Part shown: piece after piece, positions 42,719-52,082 of the stretch
How positions within the stretch are numbered: the stretch's first letter is position 1
How the letters are laid out: each line of letters begins with the position of its first letter
Assembly (NCBI RefSeq): GCF_036199905.1
Contig: NZ_CP108109.1
Coordinates: 1,178,001-1,242,000, forward strand
DNA length: 64,000 nucleotides
From: Streptomyces sp. NBC_00223
GTDB lineage: Bacteria; Actinomycetota; Actinomycetes; Streptomycetales; Streptomycetaceae
Direction of reading: 5' to 3'
The notes under the pieces: generated by a model
The model's database searches: none
Told to the model about the DNA's origin: nothing
The model's input: the letters and a program-made list of their open reading frames with translations, nothing else
Program-made: the position numbers and the translations under genes

Positions 42719-42761
42719 CCGGTGAGCGTACAACCAGGACACACCGGGTAACCGACGCGTC

Positions 42762-44222
42762 ATGACGTATCGCTGGAAGGACTGGGACCGGGCGCTGTTC
42801 GCCGACGTGGCGGGGCGGCACTGGCCGGGGGCCGAGCCCGTGCTGCCCCGGCTGAGCCACGCGGCCAACCACGGGCGGCTGTGGTTCGCCGTCGCGGCCG
42901 GGATGGCCGTGGCCGGCGGGAAGAGCGGGCGGCGGGCCGCCCTGCGCGGGCTGGGGTCACTGGCGGTCGCCTCCCTGACGGTGAACACGGTGGGCAAGGG
43001 CGCGGTCCGGCGGTCCCGGCCGCTGCTGGACGCCGTACCGGCGATACGGCGGCTGCGCCGCCAGCCGGTGACCTCGTCCTTCCCCTCCGGGCACGCCGCC
43101 TCGGCCGCCGCCTTCGCCGCGGGCGCCGCCGCGGAGTCCGGCGCCTGGGGCACGGCGCTGGCCCCGGTCGCGGCGAGCGTGGCGTTCTCCCGCGTCTACA
43201 CCGGCGTGCACTACCCGAGCGACGTACTGGTCGGGTGCGCGCTGGGCGTGGGCGCGGCCCTGGCCGTACGGGCGATGCTGCCGCCGACCGAGCGGCGGCC
43301 CGACCCGGGACCCGCGGCCGAGGCCCCGGCGCTGCCGTCGGGGCAAGGACTGCATGTCGTGGTCAACACCGCCTCCGGGCCGCCGCCGCTGCTGACCGGG
43401 CTGGCCGACCGTATCCGCGCGGAGCTGCCGCGCGCGTCCGTGGTCGAGGGCACCGAGGACGACGACCTGGCCGAGCTGCTGGAGCGGGCGGCCCGCGCGG
43501 CGGCCGAGGAGGGCGGGGCGCTCGGGGTGTGCGGCGGCGACGGCACGGTCTGCCTGGCGGCGTCCGTCGCGCTGCGGCACCGGCTGCCGCTGGCCGTCTT
43601 CCCCGGCGGGACCCGTAACCACTTCGCGCTGGACCTCGGCTGCGGCTCGGTCGAGGACACCTCGGCCGCGGTCGTCACCGGGCGGGCGGCGACCGTGGAC
43701 CTGGCCCGCCGTACCGATCTCGCGGACAGTCTGACCTCCCCCTTTCTGAACACCTTCAGCATCGGCTCCTACCCCGATCTCGTCCGGGTGCGGGAACGCT
43801 GGTCGCGGCGGGTCGGCAGCTGGCCGGCCGGTGTGCTGGCCGCCGTGCATGTGCTGCGGACCTGTGAACCGGTCGACGTCGAGGTCAACGGGCGGCCCCG
43901 GTCGGTGTGGCTGCTCTTCGCCGGGAACTGCCGTTACTCCAGCTGGGGCCCGGCCCCCGTGCGGCGGCGCGACCTCGCCGACGGACTGCTGGACATCCGG
44001 ATCGTGGACGCCGGTCCGTATGCCAGGACGCGGCTGCTGGGCGCGGCGCTGACCGGGGTGGTGACCTCGTCGCCGGTGTACCGGTCGACCGCCCTGCGCA
44101 GGCTGCGGCTGAGCGTCCCGGGCGAAGGAGTCCACCTCGCCTTCGACGGCGAGGTGGCGCCCGCGCCCCGGGAGCTGCTGCTGGACAAGGTGCCCGGCGG
44201 CCTGGTCGTGTACCGGGGCTGA
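42762..44222 (+). CDS. Fused PAP2 phosphatase and diacylglycerol kinase-like protein
   Basis: The 486-residue protein has an N-terminal lipid phosphatase (about 1-175) with KGAVRRSRP (79-87), FPSGH (107-111) and SRVYTGVHYPSD (142-153), the three PAP2 motifs. A lipid-kinase catalytic domain (about 196-486) has GGDGT (258-262) and PGGTRNHFA (281-289). One half removes and the other adds a lipid phosphate, so the pair could interconvert phosphatidic acid-like and diacylglycerol-like lipids at the membrane. Such fusions occur in several actinobacteria. It stands alone between a HAD gene and SseB. Confidence 0.9.
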   Translation: MTYRWKDWDRALFADVAGRHWPGAEPVLPRLSHAANHGRLWFAVAAGMAVAGGKSGRRAALRGLGSLAVASLTVNTVGKGAVRRSRPLLDAVPAIRRLRRQPVTSSFPSGHAASAAAFAAGAAAESGAWGTALAPVAASVAFSRVYTGVHYPSDVLVGCALGVGAALAVRAMLPPTERRPDPGPAAEAPALPSGQGLHVVVNTASGPPPLLTGLADRIRAELPRASVVEGTEDDDLAELLERAARAAAEEGGALGVCGGDGTVCLAASVALRHRLPLAVFPGGTRNHFALDLGCGSVEDTSAAVVTGRAATVDLARRTDLADSLTSPFLNTFSIGSYPDLVRVRERWSRRVGSWPAGVLAAVHVLRTCEPVDVEVNGRPRSVWLLFAGNCRYSSWGPAPVRRRDLADGLLDIRIVDAGPYARTRLLGAALTGVVTSSPVYRSTALRRLRLSVPGEGVHLAFDGEVAPAPRELLLDKVPGGLVVYRG

Positions 44223-44270
44223 GCCGCGGGACCCTGACGGGCCCCACGGCTCAGTAGTGCCCGCGGCTCA
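44220..44270. terminator. Terminator between convergent PAP2-kinase and SseB genes
   Basis: TGAGCCGCGGG (44220-44230, including the stop codon) pairs perfectly with CCCGCGGCTCA (44260-44270). A second copy CCCGCGGCTCA follows at 44274-44284, so alternative stems are possible. Confidence 0.6.
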
Positions 44271-44295
44271 ACGCCCGCGGCTCAGTTCTCGCGAC

Positions 44296-44718
44296 TCAGT
44301 TCTCGCCGACGAGGCTGGCCAGCGCCCGCACCCCCTCCCCGGATATGCTCAGCGCGTCCTCGCTGCCGGTGTCGATGGACAGGATCAGCTCGTCCGACGG
44401 CCAGGCGCCGCTCAGCGCGGCCAGCTGGACCAGCCGGTAGCGCCGGGTCGCGGGCAGCGCGTCGGCCATCCGGGTCTCGGAGGTGAACACCGGGACCAGC
44501 TGCCTGCCGTCATCCTGCTCGTACACCGGGAGCTGTATCTCGCGGGGCAGCTCTGCGCCGCCGACGCCTTCCGGGAACTCGTCCGCGGCCGGTACGGGCA
44601 GCAGAACCTCGCTCACCGCGAGGGTGCTCAACGCGATGACGTTCTCACTGCCGTGGGCGATCTCGTGGAGTGCGCGCTGCGCCGGGGGCAGGGCACCGTT
44701 GGGGTTGATGTCGGTCAT
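44296..44718 (-). CDS. SseB family protein
   Basis: The 140-residue soluble acidic protein belongs to the SseB N-terminal family: ALPPAQRALHEIAHGSENVIALSTLAVSEVLLPVP, VYEQDDGRQLVPVFTSETRMADALP and DELILSIDTGSEDALSISGEGV. ATG 44718 follows GAGAGGA. Members occur widely in actinobacteria and have been linked to type VII secretion and sulfurtransferase regulation, but without a settled function. It is a single gene. Confidence 0.82.
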   Translation of the reverse strand: MTDINPNGALPPAQRALHEIAHGSENVIALSTLAVSEVLLPVPAADEFPEGVGGAELPREIQLPVYEQDDGRQLVPVFTSETRMADALPATRRYRLVQLAALSGAWPSDELILSIDTGSEDALSISGEGVRALASLVGEN

Positions 44719-44945
44719 CGCTACGGATTCCTCTCGCCGGTACTGCTCTGCTCGGTCTTCATGGCTTCCTGTCGCTGAACCCGGCGCGTACCCAAGCCAC
44801 CCCGGACCATGCGCCGCCCCCGCGAACACGGCCGACCGCGTCCCTTCGGCCGGCTCCCCCGTCGTACGCACCGCACCCACCCCGCATTCGCACACATACG
44901 CCTTTTTGGCATCTCTGTACGAATAACGACGGGATTCCGGAGAGG

Positions 44946-45179
44946 TCACGCGGTTTTTTCCGCCGATTCGAGCGGCAGGTCGCGCAGGGTCGCCCGGGCC
45001 GACCGCGCACCGGCGGCGGGGTGGCCGACACGTAGGGCCCGGCACTCCCCGCACCGGACGGCGGACAGCGAGAGGCGGTCGGGCAGCCGCAGCGGACCGG
45101 GCACGGCGAACCACGGCAGACCACGGCAGACCACGGCAGACCACGGCACAGCCGAGCCGAGGCCGACGATCAGCGGCAC
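44946..45179 (-). CDS. Possible small protein with a Cys pair
   Basis: This open frame gives 77 residues. The C-terminal two thirds (PGPLRLPDRLSLSAVRCGECRALRVGHPAAGARSA) has good codon bias and a CxxC that could bind metal. The N-terminal third (PWSAVVCRGLPWF) is created by the 10-bp tandem repeat at 45111-45150, so the real start may be inside. No ribosome-binding site is convincing. The rest of 44719-45289 contains nothing else I can support. Confidence 0.35.
   Translation of the reverse strand: MPLIVGLGSAVPWSAVVCRGLPWFAVPGPLRLPDRLSLSAVRCGECRALRVGHPAAGARSARATLRDLPLESAEKTA
45111..45150. repeat. Four tandem copies of a 10-bp repeat
   Basis: CCACGGCAGA occurs at 45111, 45121 and 45131, and CCACGGCACA at 45141. 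Because the unit is not a multiple of three, copy-number change would shift the frame of the small ORF across it. Confidence 0.85.
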
Positions 45180-45289
45180 GCCGGCCGTCGGTCGGGCCCA
45201 CAGGGCTCTGCTTCGCCTGCGGGGGCGGTGGCCGGGTCTTCGGGCGGTCGGCCGCCGGGCCGGGTGAGGGGGTGTGCGAGGCTCGGGGG

Positions 45290-46303
45290 ATGCGATACAT
45301 CATCATCGGCGCCGGGGCGGTCGGGGGCACGATCGGGGGGCGGCTGCACGAGAGCGGGCACGAGGTCGTGCTGGTGGCGCGGGGCGCCAACGCGGCGGCC
45401 CTGCGCGCACGCGGACTGCGGCTCGAACTGCCCGGCGGCGTACGGACGTTGCCCGTTCCGGTGGCCGAGGGCCCGGACGAGCTGACGCCCCGCGCGGACG
45501 ACGTCCTCCTCCTGGCCGTGAAGACGCAGGACACCGCGGGCGTGCTGGAGACCTGGGCGGGCTACGGGGACGGCGACGGTGCCGGTCCCGCCGTGGTGTG
45601 CGCGCAGAACGGCGTGGAGAACGAGCGGCTGGCGCTGCGCCGCTTCCGTGACGTGCACGCGATGTGCGTCTGGCTGCCGAGTTCGCATCTGGAGCCGGGA
45701 GTTGTGCTGGCGCCGTGCGCGCCACTGACCGGAATACTGCACCTGGGCCGCTATCCGTCGGGCGCGGACGAGGTGACGCGGCGGATCGCGGCCGATCTGG
45801 CGGCGTCGGGCTTCGGCGCCCCGGTCTCGGCGGAGGTGATGGCATGGAAATACGCCAAGCTGATCGCGAACCTGGGGAACGCCGTCGAGGCGGTGTGCGG
45901 CCCGGACGACGCCGAGTCGCTGCGGGAGCTGACGGCACGGGCGCGCGCCGAGGGCGTGGCCGTCCTGGACGCGGCGGGCATCGCGCACATCGACCAGCGG
46001 GAGACCTCCCGGGTGCGCGGTGACCGGGTGAGCGTCCAGCCGCTCGAAGGCTCGGTGCGCGGCGGCGGTTCGTCCTGGCAGAGCCTGATGCGCGGCACGG
46101 GGTCGATCGAGACGGACTATCTCAACGGGGAGATCGTGCTGCTCGGCCGCCGCTTCGGGGTGCCGACGCCGGTCAACGAGACGTTGCAGCGCGCCGCGAA
46201 CCGTTTCGCGCGGGAGCGCCGCCGGCCGGGCGACCTGACGGCCGGTGAACGGACGGCGCTCCTGGGCGCGATGACCGGGGCGGGCGCCACGACGGGTGGC
46301 TAG
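45290..46303 (+). CDS. Ketopantoate reductase family protein
   Basis: The 337-residue NADPH-dependent reductase of the PanE/ApbA type converts 2-dehydropantoate to pantoate in CoA synthesis, or acts on similar 2-keto acids. The Rossmann loop GAGAVGG lies near residue 7, the AVKTQDT strand follows, and the C-terminal catalytic Lys and Asn lie in WKYAKLIANLGNAVEA. ATG 45290 starts the Rossmann strand directly; an upstream GTG at 45272 adds six residues. Its stop shares CTAG with the convergent DUF5107 gene. Confidence 0.87.
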   Translation: MRYIIIGAGAVGGTIGGRLHESGHEVVLVARGANAAALRARGLRLELPGGVRTLPVPVAEGPDELTPRADDVLLLAVKTQDTAGVLETWAGYGDGDGAGPAVVCAQNGVENERLALRRFRDVHAMCVWLPSSHLEPGVVLAPCAPLTGILHLGRYPSGADEVTRRIAADLAASGFGAPVSAEVMAWKYAKLIANLGNAVEAVCGPDDAESLRELTARARAEGVAVLDAAGIAHIDQRETSRVRGDRVSVQPLEGSVRGGGSSWQSLMRGTGSIETDYLNGEIVLLGRRFGVPTPVNETLQRAANRFARERRRPGDLTAGERTALLGAMTGAGATTGG

Positions 46304-48372
46304 TCCTCCGGGCGCATCCGGAAGTCGTAGGCCGCCGGGAGCGGGTGTTCGGCGCGGGCCTGGGCCCGGAGGTCGAGTCCGGCCGGACCGTCCGCGCTGA
46401 TCAGCGCTTCCGCGATGGCGTACCAGGTGTCGCCGAGCACTTCGTCGCCCTCGCGCAGGTCGTCGACGACGAAGCCCTCGTCGAAGATCGCCCGCGCCAG
46501 GACCGGGTCGCCCTGGGCGAGCGCGGTACGGGCCCGCAGCAGCCGGAAGCGTCCGCCGTCCGGCGGCTGTTCGCCCGTTCCGGGCGCCGGATCGGCGAGC
46601 ATCCGGTCGGCGTCCCCGGCGCGGCCCGCCGCCAGCAGCGCGGGCACGGCCTCCAGGACCAGGGCGCGCCGCACACGTACGGCCTGCTCGGCGCCGGCCG
46701 CAGGAGCCTCGCCGAGAAGCGCGTACGCGGCGAGGAAGCGTTCCGCGGCCTGTTCGGTCCTGCCCGCATCGGTGTCGGCGACGGCGAGGGCGCGCAGCAC
46801 CCAGGGCGAGGGGCGGGCGGCGTGCGCGCGCTCCCAGCTGCGTACGGCCTGCGCCCGGTCGCCCGCCGCCCACTGGGCGACGCCGAGGTGGTAGTCGCGG
46901 TACCACTCCTCGCCCGGGTGGGTGTCGGACGACTCCAGCAGCTCGCGCCACTCCGGGGAGACCAGCGAGGGGCCCGGGGGCTCGTCGGCGGCGGGAGGCG
47001 GAAGGACCCCGGTGTGCAGCAGCGCCAGCCAGGGCTGCTGGGCGTCGCCGAGGGTATCGGCGGGGAAGGGCGTACCGGGCAGGTCGAAGCGGCCGCGCTC
47101 GGTCTCCAGGGCGCCCCAGCCGGAACCGGTGGCGAGGACGTCCTTGGGTTCGTTGTCGGCGTGGGCGAGCCAGGTCCGGTAGGCGGCGTCGACGGTCTCG
47201 CGCGGCAGGGCCGTCTCCAGCCGTCCGGCGGCTTCGGCGCGGGCGGCGGACCAGTCGTCGCCGTGCACGAGCGCGGGGTCGGCGGCGAGCGGACCGTACG
47301 CCTCCAGCCAGGAGAAGTCGGAACCGGCGGCCATCGGAATGTGTTCGAGCTGAGTACGAGCCAGCCCGGCCTGGATCTCCAGGTAGCCGTCGGTGCCGGG
47401 TTCGGTGAGCCATTCCTGCCAGCGCCGGCCGCCGCGGCCGTGGCCCCACAGGAAGAGCTTGCGGCCGCGCAGCAGGTCGGTGGAGGTCTGCACGAGGCCG
47501 TGGCCGTCGCCGTCCAGCGCGGTGATCCAGCGCCGGTCGGTGTCCTGGACGTCGAAGAAGTAGTCGGCGGCGTGCTCGGCGCGGGTGGTGTAGGTGAGGT
47601 CCGGGCCGCCGCCGTCCCCGGGGACCGGGACATGGCTGAGGGTGCGCTGATAGCCGAAGTGCCAGGCGGCGTCGGCGGGGGCCAGCACCCGGGTCCCCTC
47701 GGCCTCGGGGACCGCGATGTTGGACCACCAGTAGGCGGGGACGGTGCGGTCGTGCGGGTTGCGGACCCGCACCCCGACGTAGAGGAAGTCGGAGCCGTCG
47801 GGCAGCCACATGTCGATCTGGAACGGCAGGTCGCGCAGGCGTTCCCACTCCCACAGCCGCAGCATCTCGCCGCCGTCGGGGGCGGGGACGCGGGCGGCGT
47901 GCAGCGGGGCGCAGGTGTGCGCGGCGTGGCCGGTGGCGCCGAGGTTCCACTCCACGCCGCCGGAGAACCAGGCACCGGCGAGCGCGAAGTCGGCCGGCTG
48001 GAACACGGGGTTGCGGTAGAGCAGTTCACGGCCGGTGGGCTTGTGCACCAGGGAGTACAGCCGGCCGCCGAGGCCGGGCAGCACGGTGGCGCGGACCCGG
48101 TCGTTCTCGATGACGAGGGCGTCGAGTTCGGCGGGGGCGCGCGTGCGGCCGTAATTGTCGAGGACCCGGACGGGCAGCACGGATCGCAGCGGCGCGTAGC
48201 CGATCTGCCGGGCCATGTCGGCGGGCAGCCCTTCCCGGTCCCGCGGGTCGAGTTGGTGCAGTTCGCCGGATGAGCGCAGGGCGGGCAGCGGGTTCTCCGG
48301 GCCGAGAGGCGCGGCCGGAATGCTCACAGCGGTACGTCGCACGGTCGTAGCCAAGGCCACCTCATCTTGCAC
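46300..48372 (-). CDS. DUF5107 and tetratricopeptide-like protein
   Basis: The 690-residue protein has an N-terminal half (about 70-360) that is a DUF5107 beta-sandwich domain (LVIENDRVRATVLPGLGGRLYSLVHKPTGRELLYRNPVFQPA), resembling galactose-mutarotase-fold carbohydrate-binding modules. A C-terminal half (about 470-690) contains degenerate TPR helices. No signal peptide is seen, so it is probably cytosolic and involved in carbohydrate metabolism. GTG 48372 is used; starts a few codons downstream (GTG or TTG, LATTVRR) have better ribosome-binding sites. Confidence 0.8.
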   Translation of the reverse strand: MQDEVALATTVRRTAVSIPAAPLGPENPLPALRSSGELHQLDPRDREGLPADMARQIGYAPLRSVLPVRVLDNYGRTRAPAELDALVIENDRVRATVLPGLGGRLYSLVHKPTGRELLYRNPVFQPADFALAGAWFSGGVEWNLGATGHAAHTCAPLHAARVPAPDGGEMLRLWEWERLRDLPFQIDMWLPDGSDFLYVGVRVRNPHDRTVPAYWWSNIAVPEAEGTRVLAPADAAWHFGYQRTLSHVPVPGDGGGPDLTYTTRAEHAADYFFDVQDTDRRWITALDGDGHGLVQTSTDLLRGRKLFLWGHGRGGRRWQEWLTEPGTDGYLEIQAGLARTQLEHIPMAAGSDFSWLEAYGPLAADPALVHGDDWSAARAEAAGRLETALPRETVDAAYRTWLAHADNEPKDVLATGSGWGALETERGRFDLPGTPFPADTLGDAQQPWLALLHTGVLPPPAADEPPGPSLVSPEWRELLESSDTHPGEEWYRDYHLGVAQWAAGDRAQAVRSWERAHAARPSPWVLRALAVADTDAGRTEQAAERFLAAYALLGEAPAAGAEQAVRVRRALVLEAVPALLAAGRAGDADRMLADPAPGTGEQPPDGGRFRLLRARTALAQGDPVLARAIFDEGFVVDDLREGDEVLGDTWYAIAEALISADGPAGLDLRAQARAEHPLPAAYDFRMRPED

Positions 48373-48567
48373 ACGTGGCCGCCTCGGTCACGGCGGCCGT
48401 TCGATGACCATGGAACAGCTTTCCCGGCCCGCTGACCAGGGGCAGTCGGAATCGGGCTCGACGCCGGGCCGGTGGCGGCGGCCCGGCGGGGGGCGCGCGG
48501 CGCGGTCACCCGGCGTACGGCGGTGGCGCGCGGCCGGCTGTCGGCAGTCGCTGCTACAACGGAACCC

Positions 48568-49368
48568 ATGACGACTTCGCACACCCCGCCGTCCGGGTCC
48601 TCCTTCCCGCAACTCCGGTTCGCCGACCGGCTGGAGCAGATCGGGGAACGGTCGGCCGCGCTGCGCAAGGCCGCGGCGGAGGCCGACCCGCGGAACCGCG
48701 TCCCGGGCTGTCCCGACTGGACGGTACGGGAGTTGGTGGCGCACCTGGCCGAGGTGCAGCGGTTCTGGGCGGCGTCGGTGGCGGCCGGACCGGCCCAACG
48801 GCCGCCGGTGGACGCGGTGGTGGACGGTCCGGTCCCGCCGGGCGAACTGCTCGACTGGTCGGCCCGGTCCACCGATGTCCTGCTGGACGCGCTGCGCACG
48901 GCGGGGCCGGACGTGGAGTGCTGGACGTGGTGGGCGGAGTCGGGCAACCCGTCCACGGCCGAGGCGGTGGCCCGGCATCAGGTGCAGGAGGCGGCGGTGC
49001 ACGCGCGGGACGCCCAGGAGGCGGCGGGCGCCCCGGAATCGTTGCCGCCCGGTCTGGCGGTGGACGCGGTCGACGAATTCCTGCACGTCGGGTTCGGTTC
49101 GATGGACGGCTGGCCGCACGCGCCGGCCCGCGTCGCGCTGGTCTCGGACGAGGGCCCGGCCTGGACGCTGATCCTGGACGCGACGGGAGCCTCCGCCGTG
49201 CGGGGCGGTCCGGGCGACGGTCCGGCGCCGGGTGCGGCGGTCTCCGGCCCGGCCGACGCACTGCTGCTGGCGCTCTACCGCCGGACGCCCTGGGACGGCG
49301 GTGACCTGCGGGTGAGCGGAGACCCCGATCTTGTACGGCAGTTGGTGGTCTGGCCGCCGCTCGGCTGA
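48568..49368 (+). CDS. Maleylpyruvate isomerase family, mycothiol-dependent-type enzyme
   Basis: The 266-residue protein has an N-terminal DinB-like four-helix domain with VPGCPDWTVRELVAHLAEVQRFW (metal-binding His), then HQVQEAAVHARDAQ with the second and third His positions. A C-terminal alpha/beta domain ends RRTPWDGGDLRVSGDPDLV. These MDMPI proteins use mycothiol, the actinobacterial thiol, for isomerisation or conjugation. The substrate is unknown. ATG 48568 follows GGAA. Confidence 0.87.
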   Translation: MTTSHTPPSGSSFPQLRFADRLEQIGERSAALRKAAAEADPRNRVPGCPDWTVRELVAHLAEVQRFWAASVAAGPAQRPPVDAVVDGPVPPGELLDWSARSTDVLLDALRTAGPDVECWTWWAESGNPSTAEAVARHQVQEAAVHARDAQEAAGAPESLPPGLAVDAVDEFLHVGFGSMDGWPHAPARVALVSDEGPAWTLILDATGASAVRGGPGDGPAPGAAVSGPADALLLALYRRTPWDGGDLRVSGDPDLVRQLVVWPPLG

Positions 49369-49400
49369 GGACGTACCGTCCTGACGGAGGGGTGATGCCC

Positions 49401-50126
49401 ATGTCAGGTCGAGTACGGCGAGCGGCTGGTGTGGCGGGCGGAGCTTTGGCGTTGGCGTTGCTCTCCGGGTGCACGCTGGGCGCGCACTCGGATGTGACCG
49501 CCACGGACCCGGCGGTCGACGCCTCGGCGCCGCCGCCGGTCGGCAGTATCGAGCACCCCCGGCCGGTGGAGTGCCTCGACGGCATGACGTATCCGACCGT
49601 CACCTCCCACGGCAGCCCCAACGGCACGACCTCCGGCGCCGTCACCGGTCACGCCCCGGCCACCGGCGCACCCTCCGGGCAGGGACCGACGCGCAGGGCG
49701 ACGGGCAACCCCGTACCCGGACCGTCGTCCGTGCCGACCGCAGGACCCGACGACGTGACGGTCGGCCCGCTGATCTGGAAGGGCCTGCGCACGCTGGCCG
49801 ACGGCAACCAGAGCGCGCACGGCGGCCGCAACTCCGACGGCTGGCACTACCGCATCATCACCCAGGTGCGGCCGGGCGCGGTGGTGACCGTCACCGTCGG
49901 CGCCCAGCAACGGGCCCGTGCCGGGCTGGAGTTCGGTGGCGGCTACGGCACCGCGCCCGCGCCCGCCGTGACCTTCCACGGCTGCCCGGCCGCCACCACC
50001 GCCTTTCCCGGCGGGTTCTTCGTCGCCGGGGACGGCCGGGCCTGCGTCCCGCTGGACGTGCGGGTCGGCGACGGTCCCACGCGGCATGTCGTGATCTCCT
50101 TCTTCAACGGCCGGTGCCCTGCGTAG
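49401..50126 (+). CDS. Lipoprotein of unknown function
   Basis: The 241-residue protein has the signal MSGRVRRAAGVAGGALALALLSGC, with a lipobox LLSGC. A long Pro/Thr/Ser/Gly-rich linker (to about 120) is followed by a compact domain with three Cys (CLDG, HGCP and ACVPLDVRVGDG) ending in FFNGRCPA, probably disulfide-bonded. ATG 49401 lies ten bases after GGAGG; earlier in-frame starts exist at 49392 and 49395. It precedes the ankyrin gene by nine bases, so the two may be co-transcribed. Confidence 0.78.
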   Translation: MSGRVRRAAGVAGGALALALLSGCTLGAHSDVTATDPAVDASAPPPVGSIEHPRPVECLDGMTYPTVTSHGSPNGTTSGAVTGHAPATGAPSGQGPTRRATGNPVPGPSSVPTAGPDDVTVGPLIWKGLRTLADGNQSAHGGRNSDGWHYRIITQVRPGAVVTVTVGAQQRARAGLEFGGGYGTAPAPAVTFHGCPAATTAFPGGFFVAGDGRACVPLDVRVGDGPTRHVVISFFNGRCPA

Positions 50127-50135
50127 GGTGTTTCC

Positions 50136-50561
50136 ATGACCGAGCCCACGCCCGATCCCGCCGCCGACGACGACCCCACGCAGGACCCGGAGGTCATCGA
50201 GCTCGCCGCGCGGGTCTTCGACTACGCACGGCAGGGCGACACCGCCGGCCTCACCGCCTATGTCGACGCCGGAGTGCCCGCCAACCTCACCAACGACCGC
50301 GGCGACACCCTGATCATGCTCGCCGCCTACCACGGCCACGCCGAGACGGTACGCGCGCTGCTCGAGCGCGGTGCCGAGCCCGACCGGGCCAACGACCGCG
50401 GGCAGACCCCGCTGGCCGGCGCGGTCTTCAAGGGCGAACAGGACGTGATCAGCGCCCTGGTGGACGGCGGCGCCGACCCGGCCGCCGGGACGCCGTCCGC
50501 GATCGACACCGCCAGGATGTTCGGCAAGGACGAGCTGCTGGCGCTGTTCGGCGCGCAGTGA
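50136..50561 (+). CDS. Ankyrin-repeat protein
   Basis: The 141-residue protein has an acidic N-terminal tail, then about three ankyrin repeats: DYARQGDTAGLTAYVDAGVPAN, LTNDRGDTLIMLAAYHGHAETVRALLERGAEPD and RANDRGQTPLAGAVFKGEQDVISALVDGGADP. It should act as a protein-binding module. Its stop overlaps the kinase start (GTGA), which suggests that the ankyrin protein and kinase are made together and may interact. Confidence 0.88.
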   Translation: MTEPTPDPAADDDPTQDPEVIELAARVFDYARQGDTAGLTAYVDAGVPANLTNDRGDTLIMLAAYHGHAETVRALLERGAEPDRANDRGQTPLAGAVFKGEQDVISALVDGGADPAAGTPSAIDTARMFGKDELLALFGAQ

Positions 50562-51931
50562 GCCTGCCGGGAGCCGCGGGCAAGGCCGGGGTTGATGTGG
50601 GGGACGGGATGGCGGCCGGGGCGGGAGCAGGTGCCGGTGGGCTCGCGGCAACAGCGGCCGCGCCCGCAGCCGTGCCCGAGTCCGTCGCGGCCGTCCTCGG
50701 CGGCTCCGGCCCCGCGGACCGGACATTCACCCCGCTGACGCACAGCCAGCTCAACCTGGCCACCGGCGGGGTGTGGCGGGTCACCGGCCCCCTGGGCAGC
50801 GCAGTGCTCAAACTGTGCCTCCCGGGCACACCCGCAGGACCGGCCGGCCCGGGGACTGCCGCCGGCTCGGGCGCGGCGGACACTTCGGCCGACCCGGGCG
50901 CGGCGGACGCCTCAGCGCCTTCCGCGAGCTTGGCCCCCGGCGCGGGCATGGCCGATACCTCGGCTTCCCCTGCGAGCCCCGGCACGGTGGACGCCTCCGG
51001 CTCCGCGCCCGTCCCCGACGGGTGGGCGAGCAGTCCCGACCCGCGGCACTGGAACCACTGGCGCCGCGAACCCCTTGCCTACCTCGACGGCTTGCCCACG
51101 ACCGCGTTCGCCGACGCCGGGATCGAAGGTCCCCGGCTGCTGGCCGCCGACACCCGGCCCGACGGTTCCTTCGCCCTCTGGCTGGAGGACGTGTCAGGGT
51201 TGTCGGGCTCCCACTGGACGGTCCCCCGGATTGCCGCCTTCGCCCAGGCCCTCGGTACCGCCCAGGCGCCCTGGACCGACCGTCTCCCCGACCGGCCCTG
51301 GCTCTCCCGGGGCTGGCTGCGCCAGTACGTGTCGAGCAAGTCGATTCCCGCTCACCTCCCTTGGGACCATCCCACCGCCGTCGCCGTCTGGCCCGCAGCC
51401 CTGCGCACGGGGCTACGTCGTCTGTGGGAGAGCCGCGACACGCTCCTCACCGCCGCCGAGTCCACTCCGCGCACGCTGTGCCACCTCGATGTCTGGCCGC
51501 TGAACCTCCTCTCCGTCGACACCCCCACGGGCGCCGCCGACCGAACCGTTCTTCTGGACTGGGCGTTCGTCGGGGAAGGCGGTGTCGGTGAGGACATCGC
51601 CAACCTCATCCCGGACTGCGTCGCCGACGGCCTGATGCCCACCGAACTGCTGCCGGAGATCTCGGAGACCGTGATCGAGGGATATCTGACCGGGCTCCGG
51701 GACGGCGGCCACCGTACGAACGCCGATACGCTGCGCCGCTCGGTCGCCGCGGCCGGGGCGGCGAAGTACTGCTGGCTGGCTCCGCTGATGCTCACCAGGC
51801 TGGCCACCGGCACCCCTGTGGGCTCCGCCGCGTACGACGTCGGGGGTGACGACACGGCCGTACTGCGGCGCCGCATCGGCCTGTTCGAGCACCTTGTCGA
51901 CTGGTCGGACCGAACCCTGGGCCCGCGCTGA
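50558..51931 (+). CDS. APH-fold phosphotransferase with a low-complexity insert
   Basis: The 457-residue protein starts at GTG 50558, within the ankyrin stop. The C-terminal part carries the catalytic loop HLDVWPLN and the metal-binding VLLDWAFVGEGGVGEDIANL. The N-lobe strand VWRVTGPLGSAVLKLCLPG is separated from the next motif by about 60 residues of Ala/Gly/Ser/Asp/Pro (about 95-155), which interrupts what is normally a continuous domain. The first 40 residues are also low in complexity. The substrate is unknown; homologues are annotated as aminoglycoside kinases without evidence for that activity. Confidence 0.8.
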   Translation: MSLPGAAGKAGVDVGDGMAAGAGAGAGGLAATAAAPAAVPESVAAVLGGSGPADRTFTPLTHSQLNLATGGVWRVTGPLGSAVLKLCLPGTPAGPAGPGTAAGSGAADTSADPGAADASAPSASLAPGAGMADTSASPASPGTVDASGSAPVPDGWASSPDPRHWNHWRREPLAYLDGLPTTAFADAGIEGPRLLAADTRPDGSFALWLEDVSGLSGSHWTVPRIAAFAQALGTAQAPWTDRLPDRPWLSRGWLRQYVSSKSIPAHLPWDHPTAVAVWPAALRTGLRRLWESRDTLLTAAESTPRTLCHLDVWPLNLLSVDTPTGAADRTVLLDWAFVGEGGVGEDIANLIPDCVADGLMPTELLPEISETVIEGYLTGLRDGGHRTNADTLRRSVAAAGAAKYCWLAPLMLTRLATGTPVGSAAYDVGGDDTAVLRRRIGLFEHLVDWSDRTLGPR

Positions 51932-52082
51932 CCGACCACCCGCACCCGTACACCGGGCCGGCACCGTCGTAACGAGATCCGGCCCGCGCCCAGCCGCACC
52001 CGCATGTAGCCGCACCCACGCCCGGCCGCGCCCGAGGCCCAGCCCCAGCCTCCAGCCCCGGCCCGACGCCTGCGGGCGTCCC

